From assembly GCA_910585405.1 (NCBI GenBank), contig CAJUDO010000005.1, forward strand, positions 46,645 to 110,644: a DNA stretch of 64,000 nucleotides. The letters run 5' to 3'. The DNA is from an uncultured Peptococcaceae bacterium. GTDB lineage: Bacteria; Bacillota; Peptococcia; Peptococcales; Peptococcaceae. Under the pieces are notes generated by a model that saw nothing but the letters and a program-made list of their open reading frames with translations, did no database searches and was not told the DNA's origin. A program made the translations under genes and the position numbers. Shown in pieces: positions 26,586 through 35,062 of the stretch; within the stretch, counting starts at the first letter, position 1; each line of letters starts with the position of its first letter.

Positions 26586-27863
26586 TTAGTCCATAAAATC
26601 AAATTCGATATCTTGAATTCTCACTGTGTCGCCATCTTTACAGCCCTGCTCCCGCAAAGCCTGCACCACACCCATCGCTTCCACGATTTGCAAAAATCTT
26701 GATACCGCGTCATCATTGGCAAAATTGGTTCGTTTCCAATGTCGCTCAATTTCCGGCCCAAACACTATGAATGTGCCATTGCTGTCCCGCTCGATGATAA
26801 ATTTCTCTTTTTCTTCCACAACTCGCGTAACTTTTACCTCTTCTGCAGGAGTAACTTCTTCCGGCTCCAATTCCACCTGCTCCACCAGCTGCGCCAAACG
26901 ATATACCAACGGTTTCAAGCCCTCACCGGTAGCCGCAGAAATTGGAAAAATCTCATAGCCTGGATATTCCTGCTGCAAACGCGCCAAATAATCCACATCC
27001 CCTATGATGTCGGTCTTATTGGCGGCAATCACCATAGGACGTTTCATGAGAGCCGCATTGTACCGCTCCAGCTCTCGGTTGACCACTGCAAAATCCTCCA
27101 AGGGATCCCTTCCCTCTGAGCCGCTGATGTCTATGACGTGCACCAAAACCTTCGTGCGCTCTGTATGCCGCAGGAACCGATGACCTAAGCCAGCACCGTC
27201 TGCTGCGCCCTCAATCAGCCCCGGAATATCAGCCATCACAAAGCTGCGACCCTCGTCCACCTTTACCATACCCAAATTTGGCACAATGGTGGTAAAATGA
27301 TAGTCGGCAATTTTGGGCTTTGCCGCCGATACACGAGAAATGATTGTCGACTTGCCCACATTTGGGAACCCTACCAGCCCCACATCAGCCAGAAGCTTCA
27401 GTTCCAGGGTAATCCACCGTTCTTCTCCCGCATCGCCGTTTTCCGCCAATGTGGGAGCCCGATGGGTAGAGCTCACAAAATGGGTATTTCCTCTGCCGCC
27501 TCGACCACCCTTAGCCACCACGACGCGCTGCCCAGACGTTGTCAAATCCGCCAGAATCTGTGTGGTTTCCGCATCCCGCACAACCGTACCCACCGGTACA
27601 CGTAGCACCTTGTCTTCCGCATCACTGCCGTGCATGCTGCTGCCCTGACCATGTTTTCCACGGTCTGCTTTATAGTGCGTATTGTAGCGAAAATCAATCA
27701 AAGTACGCAGATTATTGTCTGCTTCTAAAATAATAGAACCGCCATCGCCGCCGTCGCCACCTGCCGGACCGCCCATGGGTACATACTTTTCTCTTCTCCA
27801 AGCCACAATGCCATTGCCGCCGTCGCCAGCCTTCACATGTACCTTCGCATAATCATAAAACAT
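26586..27863 (-). CDS. obg: GTPase Obg (CgtA), ribosome assembly
   Basis: A 425-residue essential GTPase of 50S ribosome assembly and stress control. The glycine-rich Obg fold fills residues 1-158 (KAGDGGNGIVAWRREKYVPM, GGPAGGDGGDGG). The G domain has G1 GFPNVGKST (165-173), G3 DIPGLIEGAA and G4 NKTD. The OCT domain occupies about 345-425. The start at 27863 (MFYDYAKVHV) is the family's standard one; the frame extends 44 codons further but those residues are not Obg-like. Unlike in many Firmicutes, the L21/L27 ribosomal genes are not upstream; a small unknown gene is. Confidence 0.97.
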   Translation of the reverse strand: MFYDYAKVHVKAGDGGNGIVAWRREKYVPMGGPAGGDGGDGGSIILEADNNLRTLIDFRYNTHYKADRGKHGQGSSMHGSDAEDKVLRVPVGTVVRDAETTQILADLTTSGQRVVVAKGGRGGRGNTHFVSSTHRAPTLAENGDAGEERWITLELKLLADVGLVGFPNVGKSTIISRVSAAKPKIADYHFTTIVPNLGMVKVDEGRSFVMADIPGLIEGAADGAGLGHRFLRHTERTKVLVHVIDISGSEGRDPLEDFAVVNRELERYNAALMKRPMVIAANKTDIIGDVDYLARLQQEYPGYEIFPISAATGEGLKPLVYRLAQLVEQVELEPEEVTPAEEVKVTRVVEEKEKFIIERDSNGTFIVFGPEIERHWKRTNFANDDAVSRFLQIVEAMGVVQALREQGCKDGDTVRIQDIEFDFMD

Positions 27864-27876
27864 CTCTGCACCCGCC

Positions 27877-28140
27877 TTATCTGCCGTAACGCAACAAACA
27901 GAACCGTGTTCCATAACCGTAAGCATGCCCATTAATAAAAGCATCCAAATCCTTTGTGACAATGGACTCCCCATCTTCTGCCTTCGCTTTTTCATAAAAC
28001 ACCTTCAGGAACTTCCGGTCAAACGCAGCCAAATATTCTTCCGTTTCTTCATCGCTGTAACCCAATTCCGGCGCATGCCGAAAAATATACTCCACACTTT
28101 CATTGCGCAGCGTAAATTCATTGGCTCTGATATAACTCAA
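27877..28140 (-). CDS. Small hypothetical protein upstream of obg
   Basis: An 87-residue protein of unknown function (SYIRANEFTLRNESVEYIFR... ending RFCLLRYGR). It is helical and charged, without signal peptide or membrane segment. The likely start is TTG at 28140, 7 bp after AAGGAGG; a GTG at 28158 would put that site inside the gene. The stop is 13 bp before obg, so the two are co-transcribed. No family was recognised. Conservation in front of obg in relatives would be the best evidence that it is real. Confidence 0.65.
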   Translation of the reverse strand: MSYIRANEFTLRNESVEYIFRHAPELGYSDEETEEYLAAFDRKFLKVFYEKAKAEDGESIVTKDLDAFINGHAYGYGTRFCLLRYGR

Positions 28141-28266
28141 ATAAACCGCCTCCTTCACAAAATTTCCCTGTTAGATATTATAACACAGGACAATTTTAAT
28201 ACACCATCAAATTCGCTTATATGTACCGCCAATCCAACTGTACTTTATTCTGCATCATTGTACCCG

Positions 28267-29052
28267 TTACAGCACCAATTCCTCAATGAGCCGCGCCACA
28301 CCATCCTCATCATTGGAAGCAGTCAGACGCTGGGCTGCCTGTTTCGCTGCAGATACGGCATTTCCTACCGCCACACCCAGCCCGGCATAGCGCAGCATAT
28401 CTAAATCATTGTTATTGTCGCCAATGGCCACAATCTCCTCTGCGTCAATGCCCAAATGGTCCGCCAGCCGCGCCAGTCCATAACTCTTCTGGGCCAGAGG
28501 ATGACAGATCTCCAAAAAATGTCCTCCTGTCACAATGGTATGCACACTGCCGGCAAACCGTTTTTCAATGGACTGCTGCAAAAGCGAAATAGCCTCCGGC
28601 TCGGCAAACACGCCAAACTGCGTGACAGGCAATTCGCCCAGAGCAGACGGCACAGCCAGAGGCTTTACGCCAATATGACGGGCATAATCCAAAAATCGCT
28701 GTCCAAAGGTAGAGAAATACAATTCCCCATCGGAATAAATATTGTAGTGCAGTTTACTGTCCCGCAAAATTTCTTCTATCTCACCGGCTACCTCCTGGGG
28801 CAGATGCAGCGCATAGAGCACATTGCCCGCCGTATCCTTTAACAGCGCGCCCTGATACGTGATTAGCGGTAATTGAATACCCAGCATCTCGGCAATAGGC
28901 TGCGCTGAGCAATACATCCGGCCTGTAGCAAAGGTAAACCCCACGCCGGCGTCCATGCATCGCGCGATTGTCTTTTTGGTAAACTCCGACACTGTGCCGT
29001 CATCGCGCAATAAGGTATGGTCCAAATCGGCGGCAATCAATTTGTATCCCAT
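28267..29052 (-). CDS. Cof-type HAD-superfamily phosphatase
   Basis: A 261-residue haloacid dehalogenase-type hydrolase of the Cof/IIB group, which dephosphorylates sugar phosphates, nucleotides or PLP-like compounds. Motif I is DLDHTLL (Asp8 nucleophile, Asp10 acid/base; His in place of the common Gly), motif III is the lysine in HPLAQKSYGLARLADHLG, and motif IV is IGDNNNDLDML. The C2B cap lies between about 85 and 185. It starts 1 bp after the small membrane protein and follows uvrC on the same strand, but the specific substrate is unknown. Confidence 0.92.
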   Translation of the reverse strand: MGYKLIAADLDHTLLRDDGTVSEFTKKTIARCMDAGVGFTFATGRMYCSAQPIAEMLGIQLPLITYQGALLKDTAGNVLYALHLPQEVAGEIEEILRDSKLHYNIYSDGELYFSTFGQRFLDYARHIGVKPLAVPSALGELPVTQFGVFAEPEAISLLQQSIEKRFAGSVHTIVTGGHFLEICHPLAQKSYGLARLADHLGIDAEEIVAIGDNNNDLDMLRYAGLGVAVGNAVSAAKQAAQRLTASNDEDGVARLIEELVL

Positions 29053-29053
29053 A

Positions 29054-29392
29054 CTAATCCACCAGCCAATTCAGCACCGTGCTGACTACAGACAAGAGGA
29101 TTGACCCTACAATTGCCGGCCACATCCCCATAATCTCAAACCCGCTTACCACGGTAGCCGTCAGCTTCAGCATCAAGCCATTTACCACAAAGGTCAAAAG
29201 TCCCAGCGTCATCAGATTCAGCGGCAATGTCAACACCATCAGAATGGGACGAATCACCGCATTGATGATCCCCAAAATCACAGCCGCAATAATCACCGCG
29301 CCCCATCCGTCTACATAAATCCCGTCAATGATACTGGCGGTAAACATCAGCGCCGCCGCATTGATAATGATTTTTACAAGCAAATGTTTCAA
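29054..29392 (-). CDS. Phage holin family IV-like (YvlD-type) membrane protein
   Basis: A small membrane protein of about 112 residues with four hydrophobic helices (NAAALMFTASIIDGIYV, AAVILGIINAVIRPILM, LNLMTLGLLTFVVNGLML, AIVGSILLSVVSTVLNW). The pattern INAVIRPILMVLTLPLNLMT is typical of the 'phage holin family' PF04020 (YvlD) proteins, which are chromosomal and not tied to a prophage here. The function is unknown. The start is probably TTG at 29392, 8 bp after AGGAG, just past the uvrC stop. It is flanked by uvrC and the HAD gene in one tight operon. Confidence 0.85.
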   Translation of the reverse strand: MKHLLVKIIINAAALMFTASIIDGIYVDGWGAVIIAAVILGIINAVIRPILMVLTLPLNLMTLGLLTFVVNGLMLKLTATVVSGFEIMGMWPAIVGSILLSVVSTVLNWLVD

Positions 29393-29397
29393 ACTTC

Positions 29398-31278
29398 TCA
29401 CTCCTGACTTTCTTTTTTTCTGCTGTCCAACCGCAGCTGTAAATCCTCATGGCTCCGCAGATACCGGTAAATTTCCTCCGCCACAGATTGGCTGATTCCT
29501 TCCGCTTCCATGAGTTGCTCTGCGGACGCCTCACGAATCTTCGTGAAGGAGCCGAAATGTTTCAGCAGACTTTTCTTTCGTTTTTCACCCACACCGGGAA
29601 TATCATCCAAAATGCTGGCCAGATTCCGCTTGCCCCGCAGGCTGCGGTGATAAGTGATGGCAAAGCGATGGGCTTCATCCTGCATGCGTGTGAGCAGCAA
29701 AAATCCCTCCGAATGGTCATCCAATGGAATCTCCACATTTTGATAATACAGTCCCCGTGTGTGATGGCGATTATCCTTCACGATACCGCACACAGGAATC
29801 TCCAGCTGCAGTGCCTGCAAAACAGACAGCGCCACATTCACCTGTCCCCGGCCGCCATCCATCATAATGACGTCGGGAAACGTGCTGAACTTGCCTTCTT
29901 CCTCTGTCTGCTGCTGTTCCTCCAATCCCCTCCGGAAACGGCGCTCCAACACCTCCTGCAGGCTGGCATAGTCATTGGCGCCTTCCACCGTTTTAATTTT
30001 AAAACGGCGGTACTGGTCTTTTTTGGGCTTTCCATCCACAAAGACAATCATGGAAGCCACGCTCTCTGCGCCCTGGGTGTTGGAAATATCATAGCACTCC
30101 ATGCGCTGCGGAAGCTGAGACAGTCCCAACGCCTTTTGCAGTTCTCCCAGTGCAGTATGAATCCGCTGCTCCTGATAACCTGCTTCCAACTCCTGTTTGT
30201 TCAGCGCTTCGGAAGCATTGCGCCCCACCAGCTCCACCAATTCCTTCGCCTGTCCCCGTTTGGGCACCTTCAGATGCACACGGCCGTCCCGCTTTTCGCT
30301 GAGCCATTGCTCCAGTACCGACTGTTCCTCCAGCTCTGTTTCCAACAAAATGGTGCGGGGAATAAATTGACAATTCAAATAAAACTGTTTGATAAACGAA
30401 GCCAGCACTTCACTGCGACTGCTGTCATCAGTACCGCGTAGAAAATAGTTTTCGCGGCCTACCAGCTTTCCGCCACGCACAAAAAAGATTTGCACACAGC
30501 ACTGATTCACACCGCGAGCCATGGCAATAACATCCTCGTCCCCGTCGCTGCCCAGCACAGCCTTTTGCTGCGTCATAATCTTTTCCACGCCCTGCAGCTG
30601 ATCCCGCAAACGGGCAGCCTTCTCAAATTCTAAATTCTCTGCGGCCTGCTCCATTTCCTGCCGCAATCGTTTTACCAGACCATCCTGTTTGCCTTCAAAA
30701 AACAACGCCACCTGGTCAATCATCGCATTGTAATCCTCTTTGCTGATACGTCCCACACAGGGCGCACAGCACATATTGATATGGGCGTTCAGGCAAGGCC
30801 TGTCATTGGTAAAGGTCCTCTGCTTGCAGCTGCGAAAGGGGAAAATTTTGTGCACCATTTCCAGAGAGCTGCGCAGTTCGTTGACGCTAGGATACGGCCC
30901 GAAATAACGGGCTCCGTCCTTATCCACCTTGCGGGTCACTACCACACGGGGATACTCCTCTTTGGTAATCTTCAAAAAAGGATAGGTCTTGTCATCCTTC
31001 AGGCTAATATTATATTTTGGCCGGTACTTTTTTATGAGATTGCATTCCAGCACCAATGCTTCCAATTCATTATCCGCCAGAATATATTCCAGATCCGCAA
31101 TATGCCGCACCAATGCTTTCGTTTTCGCCTGTTCCGGCTTGAGCTCACGAAAATAGGAGCGCACCCGGTTGCGCAAATTAATAGCTTTTCCCACGTAAAT
31201 AATTTCACCCTGATCGTTCTTCATCAGATAGACGCCGGGATTGGTCGGCAAATTCTCCAGCTTCGTCTGTAAATCCAC
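29398..31278 (-). CDS. uvrC: Excinuclease ABC subunit C
   Basis: A ~626-residue nucleotide-excision-repair nuclease that cuts on both sides of a UvrB-bound lesion. The GIY-YIG nuclease domain is at about 10-90 (NPGVYLMKNDQGEIIYVGKA), the UvrB-binding UVR segment at about 200-235 (LVKRLRQEMEQAAENLEFEK), the RNase H-like second nuclease in the middle (QRMECYDISNTQGAESVAS), and helix-hairpin-helix motifs at the end (DDIPGVGEKRKKSLLKHFG). The start is GTG at 31278 or TTG at 31284; the ribosome site (TAGGTG) is poor. A better version of the same 5' region, with AGGAGGTAG, lies 8.7 kb away at 39908-40004. Confidence 0.96.
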   Translation of the reverse strand: MDLQTKLENLPTNPGVYLMKNDQGEIIYVGKAINLRNRVRSYFRELKPEQAKTKALVRHIADLEYILADNELEALVLECNLIKKYRPKYNISLKDDKTYPFLKITKEEYPRVVVTRKVDKDGARYFGPYPSVNELRSSLEMVHKIFPFRSCKQRTFTNDRPCLNAHINMCCAPCVGRISKEDYNAMIDQVALFFEGKQDGLVKRLRQEMEQAAENLEFEKAARLRDQLQGVEKIMTQQKAVLGSDGDEDVIAMARGVNQCCVQIFFVRGGKLVGRENYFLRGTDDSSRSEVLASFIKQFYLNCQFIPRTILLETELEEQSVLEQWLSEKRDGRVHLKVPKRGQAKELVELVGRNASEALNKQELEAGYQEQRIHTALGELQKALGLSQLPQRMECYDISNTQGAESVASMIVFVDGKPKKDQYRRFKIKTVEGANDYASLQEVLERRFRRGLEEQQQTEEEGKFSTFPDVIMMDGGRGQVNVALSVLQALQLEIPVCGIVKDNRHHTRGLYYQNVEIPLDDHSEGFLLLTRMQDEAHRFAITYHRSLRGKRNLASILDDIPGVGEKRKKSLLKHFGSFTKIREASAEQLMEAEGISQSVAEEIYRYLRSHEDLQLRLDSRKKESQE

Positions 31279-31286
31279 CTGCAAAC
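31198..31286. repeat. Direct repeat copy 1: the first ~90 bp of uvrC
   Basis: This stretch is repeated in the same orientation at 39908-39996, 8,710 bp away, with two mismatches in 89 bp. Both mismatches are silent third-position changes in the uvrC frame (ACC/ACT and ACG/ACA). Weaker similarity continues about 15 bp further into the upstream region. The copies bracket the ferredoxin-flavoprotein-LysR-DASS region. Confidence 0.9.
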
Positions 31287-31416
31287 ACCTACCATTCTAT
31301 ATACTATGAACCTCTTACTTGTCGCTGTGCAAAGATTAAAATTTTCTTTTTTATCACCCATATCCTTTACTATTATTATAATGAAAATCATGCTGATTAC
31401 AAGGAAATTTCCTTTT

Positions 31417-31486
31417 GCCATAATTGTAGACTATGGCTTTGCATTGGGTATTGGTATTTTTCTTAAATATGAAAACACGCTATAAT
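31417..31486 (+). promoter_or_regulatory. LysR-type box and promoter of the first ferredoxin-flavoprotein operon
   Basis: GCCAT-N11-ATGGC (31417-31437) is a perfect T-N11-A LysR recognition dyad. TATAAT follows at 31481-31486 without a good -35 box. With +1 about 7 bp after the -10, the dyad is centred near -66, the normal LysR recognition-site position. The same arrangement recurs at 36078-36147 next to the lysR gene. Confidence 0.75.
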
Positions 31487-31547
31487 CAGTTTATGGAAGT
31501 CATAAGAGATTAATTTATGGATTTTATAATGTAAGGAGGAGATATTT

Positions 31548-31766
31548 ATGCCGCCGATGATTGATCAGGCGAAATGCAGAGTCTGTGGCTTATGCATGCA
31601 GATCTGCCCATTAGACGTTTTTACAAAAAGGGAAGAAAAAATTGTTGTTGCTTATCCGGAAGAATGTTGGCACTGCCGGGCTTGTGTGATTGATTGTCCA
31701 GCGCAAGCTATTTCTATGCGCTATCCGTTGTCGCATATGATGTTGCATATTGATTTGGAACATTGA
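31548..31766 (+). CDS. 2[4Fe-4S] ferredoxin-like protein, partner of the next flavoprotein
   Basis: A 72-residue protein with two complete cluster motifs: Cys10/13/16/20 (CRVCGLCMQICPL) and Cys40/43/46/50 (CWHCRACVIDCPA). It resembles the small iron-sulfur subunit of AprB-type partners more than a free electron carrier, because the following flavoprotein starts only 20 bp after its stop. It should pass electrons to or from the FAD of that flavoprotein in the cytoplasm. AAGGAGG precedes the ATG. The promoter has a LysR box at about -66. Confidence 0.92.
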   Translation: MPPMIDQAKCRVCGLCMQICPLDVFTKREEKIVVAYPEECWHCRACVIDCPAQAISMRYPLSHMMLHIDLEH

Positions 31767-31786
31767 AAGGAAGTGGAGAATTGAAC

Positions 31787-33475
31787 ATGAAACTGAAAAT
31801 AGAGAAACAGAGCATAAAGACAGACGTATTGATTGTCGGTGGCGGCATTGCCGGCATGCAAGCAGCAATTGCCTCTGCCGAAACTGGTACAGATGTATTG
31901 GTTGTGGAGAAAGCAGATACTCGCCGTTCCGGTTGTGGCGGAATGGGAAATGATCATTTCCTGTGCTATATTCCAGAAGTACACCAGGAAACATTAGAAG
32001 AAGCAGTACAAGGTGTGTTAAAAACGATGGAAGGTCCATGGCAAGATTTAAAAATGCTGCGAATTTTGCTTTCTCGGTCCTTTGAAATGGTGAAAAAATG
32101 GGAGTCCTATGGCATTAATATGCGACCTACTGGAGACTGGAACTTTGAAGGTCATACGTTGCCTGGAAAAGTACGGCATCATTTAAAATATGCCGGATTT
32201 AATCAAAAACCCTTGCTGACAAAGCAGGCATTAAAAGTCGGCGCCAAAATTATGAACAAAACCGTGATTCATAATTTACTGCAAGATGAAGCCGGAAACG
32301 TAATTGGTGCAGTAGGAGTAAGTTTGGAAGATCAAGAACCAACACTGGTTACTTTTGAAGCAAAAGCGGTAATTATCACCACAGGAAATTCTCTGCGTTT
32401 ATATCCAGGGTTTAACCCAGCTTATTTATTTAACACCGACGATTGCCCGGCGAATGCTGGCGCTGGATTAGCTATGGCATACAGAGCAGGAGCTAAATTA
32501 GTTAATATTGATATTCCTTATTTACATGATGGTCCTAAATTTTTTGTACGTTCAGGTAAAGCTACTTGGATTGGCCTATTATCAGATATTGATGGCAATA
32601 ACATCGGACCGTTTGTAGATGTGCCGACTAGAGAACTTGGCGATCCGACAGCTGAAATCTGGACAGGTGTTTTTCAGGAAAAGCTGGAAAATGGTACTGG
32701 ACCAATCTATATGAACTGTACCCGCACCAGTGAAGCGGATTTGCAGCATATGCGGGAATCTTTTATTTCGGAAGGCGATACATCAATCAATGAATACCTT
32801 GATCAATATGGAATTGATTTACGGAAAAGTATGGTTGAATTTGGAACTTATGAATGTTCGCTAGCGCAGCGGGGAATTGAAATTGACGAACGCGCTCAAA
32901 CATCCGTTCCTGGCTTATTTGCAGCAGGCATTTGTACCGGTAATGCAAAAGGCAATATCACCAATGCAGCTGTATTTGGTCAAATTGCAGGAGAAGCGGC
33001 CAGCGCCTACGCCAGAACTTTAAACGAGCAAAATAATAATCTGGTAGAACAGCATCCTCTGATTGCCCAAGAAATATCTTATGTACAGCAATTTTTGGAT
33101 AGGGAATGCGGCGCGCACTGGAAAGAGGCAAATACCGCTTTACAGCAAATTATGAAAGATTATGCTGGAGTAAAAATCCGTTCGGGAAATCTTTTTCGGG
33201 CTGGCAAAAAATATTTGCAGGATCTGAAACGATATGCAGAAAAACAATTGATGGCTAGCAATGGGCATGAATTGATGCGCGTTCTAGAAGTCATGGATTT
33301 AATTGATGTGGCAGAAGCGGTGATGTTATGTTCGGAAAACCGCAAGGAAACAAGAGGAGAATGTCATGTAAGAAGTGACTATACCTTTACCAATCCTCTA
33401 TTGGATGATAAATTCCAAACGATTTGCAAAGTCGGGGATCATGTGCAACTAGAATTTCGAGATATGGAAAAATAA
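31787..33475 (+). CDS. FAD-dependent oxidoreductase, AprA/fumarate-reductase flavoprotein superfamily
   Basis: A 562-residue flavoprotein with the FAD dinucleotide site DVLIVGGGIAGMQAA (GGGIAG at 18-23) and the second FAD motif near the end of the FAD domain, VPGLFAAGICTGNAKGN. RRSGCGGMGNDHF (about 47-58) is the region covering the flavin, of the type seen in adenylylsulfate reductase alpha chains. There is no signal peptide and no haem or membrane subunit. With the 72-residue ferredoxin it forms an AprBA-like pair. The substrate cannot be read from the sequence. The ATG at 31787 has GGAG 8 bp upstream. Its last ~105 bp have a decayed duplicate at 36208-36304. Confidence 0.85.
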   Translation: MKLKIEKQSIKTDVLIVGGGIAGMQAAIASAETGTDVLVVEKADTRRSGCGGMGNDHFLCYIPEVHQETLEEAVQGVLKTMEGPWQDLKMLRILLSRSFEMVKKWESYGINMRPTGDWNFEGHTLPGKVRHHLKYAGFNQKPLLTKQALKVGAKIMNKTVIHNLLQDEAGNVIGAVGVSLEDQEPTLVTFEAKAVIITTGNSLRLYPGFNPAYLFNTDDCPANAGAGLAMAYRAGAKLVNIDIPYLHDGPKFFVRSGKATWIGLLSDIDGNNIGPFVDVPTRELGDPTAEIWTGVFQEKLENGTGPIYMNCTRTSEADLQHMRESFISEGDTSINEYLDQYGIDLRKSMVEFGTYECSLAQRGIEIDERAQTSVPGLFAAGICTGNAKGNITNAAVFGQIAGEAASAYARTLNEQNNNLVEQHPLIAQEISYVQQFLDRECGAHWKEANTALQQIMKDYAGVKIRSGNLFRAGKKYLQDLKRYAEKQLMASNGHELMRVLEVMDLIDVAEAVMLCSENRKETRGECHVRSDYTFTNPLLDDKFQTICKVGDHVQLEFRDMEK

Positions 33476-33647
33476 ACCGGATTAAACGTATATTTTATGG
33501 TGGTGCTGATATGATTGTTTTTTAGGTTAAGCATCAACCTGATGCGTTTAAATAAGCTGGATATCCGAATTATTTCCGTTTGGATTACTGTTTTAATAAC
33601 CGAATATTGGATATTCCAAGTGTCATAACATGATAAAACAAAAAGTT

Positions 33648-33685
33648 GGACTGCTATGCAGCATGCTGTATGGCAGTCCCTTTTC
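33648..33685. terminator. Terminator after the first flavoprotein gene
   Basis: GGACTGCTATGCAG pairs imperfectly with CTGTATGGCAGTCC around CATG and is followed by CTTTTC on the plus strand. It separates the first ferredoxin-flavoprotein unit from the MFS gene. Confidence 0.75.
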
Positions 33686-33756
33686 TCAATTTCTGAAAAC
33701 TAAAATGAGGTGTGTCAATGAAAGCATATCAATATCAGTAGAGAGCTTTACTTTTG

Positions 33757-34941
33757 ATGGTGCTGGCCTGGGGCTTCGCCGGTCTAGCCCATAATTGCGT
33801 CGCGTTTCTGTTTCCCTATTTTTCACAGGAATTCCATCTGTCTACGGCTCATAACGGATATCTGACGGCCACCTTGGCCTTCTTCTGGACCTTATCTATC
33901 CTATTTTGCGGACCAAGGGCAGCCAAATGGGGCCAGGTGCAGGTAATGGCGCCTGGTTTGCTAATAGGCGCTATCGCTTTAGCTGGCTTGTCCTTATCCA
34001 AAAGCCTGGTTCTGCTGTATCTTCTGACTGCAGTCGCTGGTTTTGGTTGCGGCTCTATTGTGTCCTCCAGCTTATCTTTTTTAGCTGAACAGAGCAACCC
34101 CAAAAACCGCGGTTTATTTTATGGAACTGCCCAGTCCAGCTTTACATTAATCGGTTCGGCTGGCGGATCCTTAGTCTTTACACGCTTGGGCGCAACCACT
34201 TTGAGCTGGAGAGGCTGTTATTTGTTGATGGCAGTCTTGATCGGCCTAACTGGAGCATTGATTTTTATCTTTGGCAGAAAAATTCCCCGTCCAGCACAGG
34301 CCACAAGGGAAGCGGAAAAGTCACAACATTTTTCTCAGATATTTTCTTACAAAAATGTGATACTCAGCACCCTGCTGGCTTGTTTTACGATGATGTGGTA
34401 TTTTACGGTGGCAGCTTTCACCATTCTATATTTGATGGACGCCAAGGCATTGACCGCAGTGGCTGCCGGTGCTATTTTTGCCGGTTTTGGTATAGGCGGT
34501 TTCCTCGGTGAATTCAGCGCGCCATTGGTATCGGACACTCTGGGGCGTAAACGCACAGCTTTGTTGGCCGTCCTGGCTGGCGCGCTTTGTTTTTCAGCCT
34601 TTGTGTTGTTAGAACTGCCAGCTACCATGATGACCTTGACCATTGCAGGCGCTTCTTTCTTTATGTCTGGCGCTATGGCCATCTTCAATTCAGTGATACC
34701 CAGCGAATCAGTGCCACCGCACTTGGTCGCTACAGCAACGTCCTTTACTCCAGCGGCTGGTGAGTTGATGGGCGGTGTGGTAGCGCCGGTTATCGCCGGC
34801 CTTTTGTCCAATGCGTTAGGTACAGCTCAGATGATGAATCTGCTGATAACGTTGCCGATACTAGTCCTTGTGGGATTATTGTTTTTGCAGGAAACAGCAC
34901 CGTCTGTGCTGGCGCGAAGAAACGTAGTGACAGAAAACTAG
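33757..34941 (+). CDS. MFS transporter, with an in-frame TAG near the natural start
   Basis: About 394 residues with 12 hydrophobic segments and typical major-facilitator features (GFGCGSIVSSSLSFLAEQ after TM4 and the loop VSDTLGRKRTALLAVLAG between TM8 and TM9). The best ribosome site (GAGGTG) precedes an ATG at 33718 that reads MKAYQYQ, meets TAG at 33739, and continues in frame as RALLLMVLAWGFAGLAHNCV, where the first helix begins. The TAG therefore interrupts the gene at codon 8, perhaps from TGG. The 33757 ATG could serve as a weak restart that still makes a nearly full-length carrier. The gene ends in TAG. It may export or import the substrate of the neighbouring reductases. Confidence 0.75.
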   Translation: MVLAWGFAGLAHNCVAFLFPYFSQEFHLSTAHNGYLTATLAFFWTLSILFCGPRAAKWGQVQVMAPGLLIGAIALAGLSLSKSLVLLYLLTAVAGFGCGSIVSSSLSFLAEQSNPKNRGLFYGTAQSSFTLIGSAGGSLVFTRLGATTLSWRGCYLLMAVLIGLTGALIFIFGRKIPRPAQATREAEKSQHFSQIFSYKNVILSTLLACFTMMWYFTVAAFTILYLMDAKALTAVAAGAIFAGFGIGGFLGEFSAPLVSDTLGRKRTALLAVLAGALCFSAFVLLELPATMMTLTIAGASFFMSGAMAIFNSVIPSESVPPHLVATATSFTPAAGELMGGVVAPVIAGLLSNALGTAQMMNLLITLPILVLVGLLFLQETAPSVLARRNVVTEN

Positions 34942-35006
34942 TATTATACAGAAAAAGTACATGCAAGAATACTCTTTGAGAGATTGCACAACAAAATAAA
35001 GCACAT

Positions 35007-35058
35007 AAAAAGATACAAATCTGATAGAAATTCAACTCCTATCAAATTTGTATCTTTT
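35007..35058. terminator. Bidirectional terminator between the MFS and lysR genes
   Basis: Two 20-base arms (35007-35026 and 35039-35058) pair with one mismatch; flanking A and T runs serve both the MFS transcript and the converging lysR transcript. Confidence 0.85.
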
Positions 35059-35062
35059 GTTC

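Noticed and set aside
29054..29392. A prophage suggested by a 'phage holin family' protein
   Set aside because: The protein is a chromosomal YvlD-type membrane protein in a uvrC-HAD operon. No phage structural, lysis or integrase genes are present.
4510..33741. Genome-wide recoding of TAG (for example pyrrolysine)
   Set aside because: At least five well-defined genes (rho, lpdA, MFS, the FeoB-associated gene, the LTA synthase gene) end at TAG at the correct family length, so TAG acts as a stop here.
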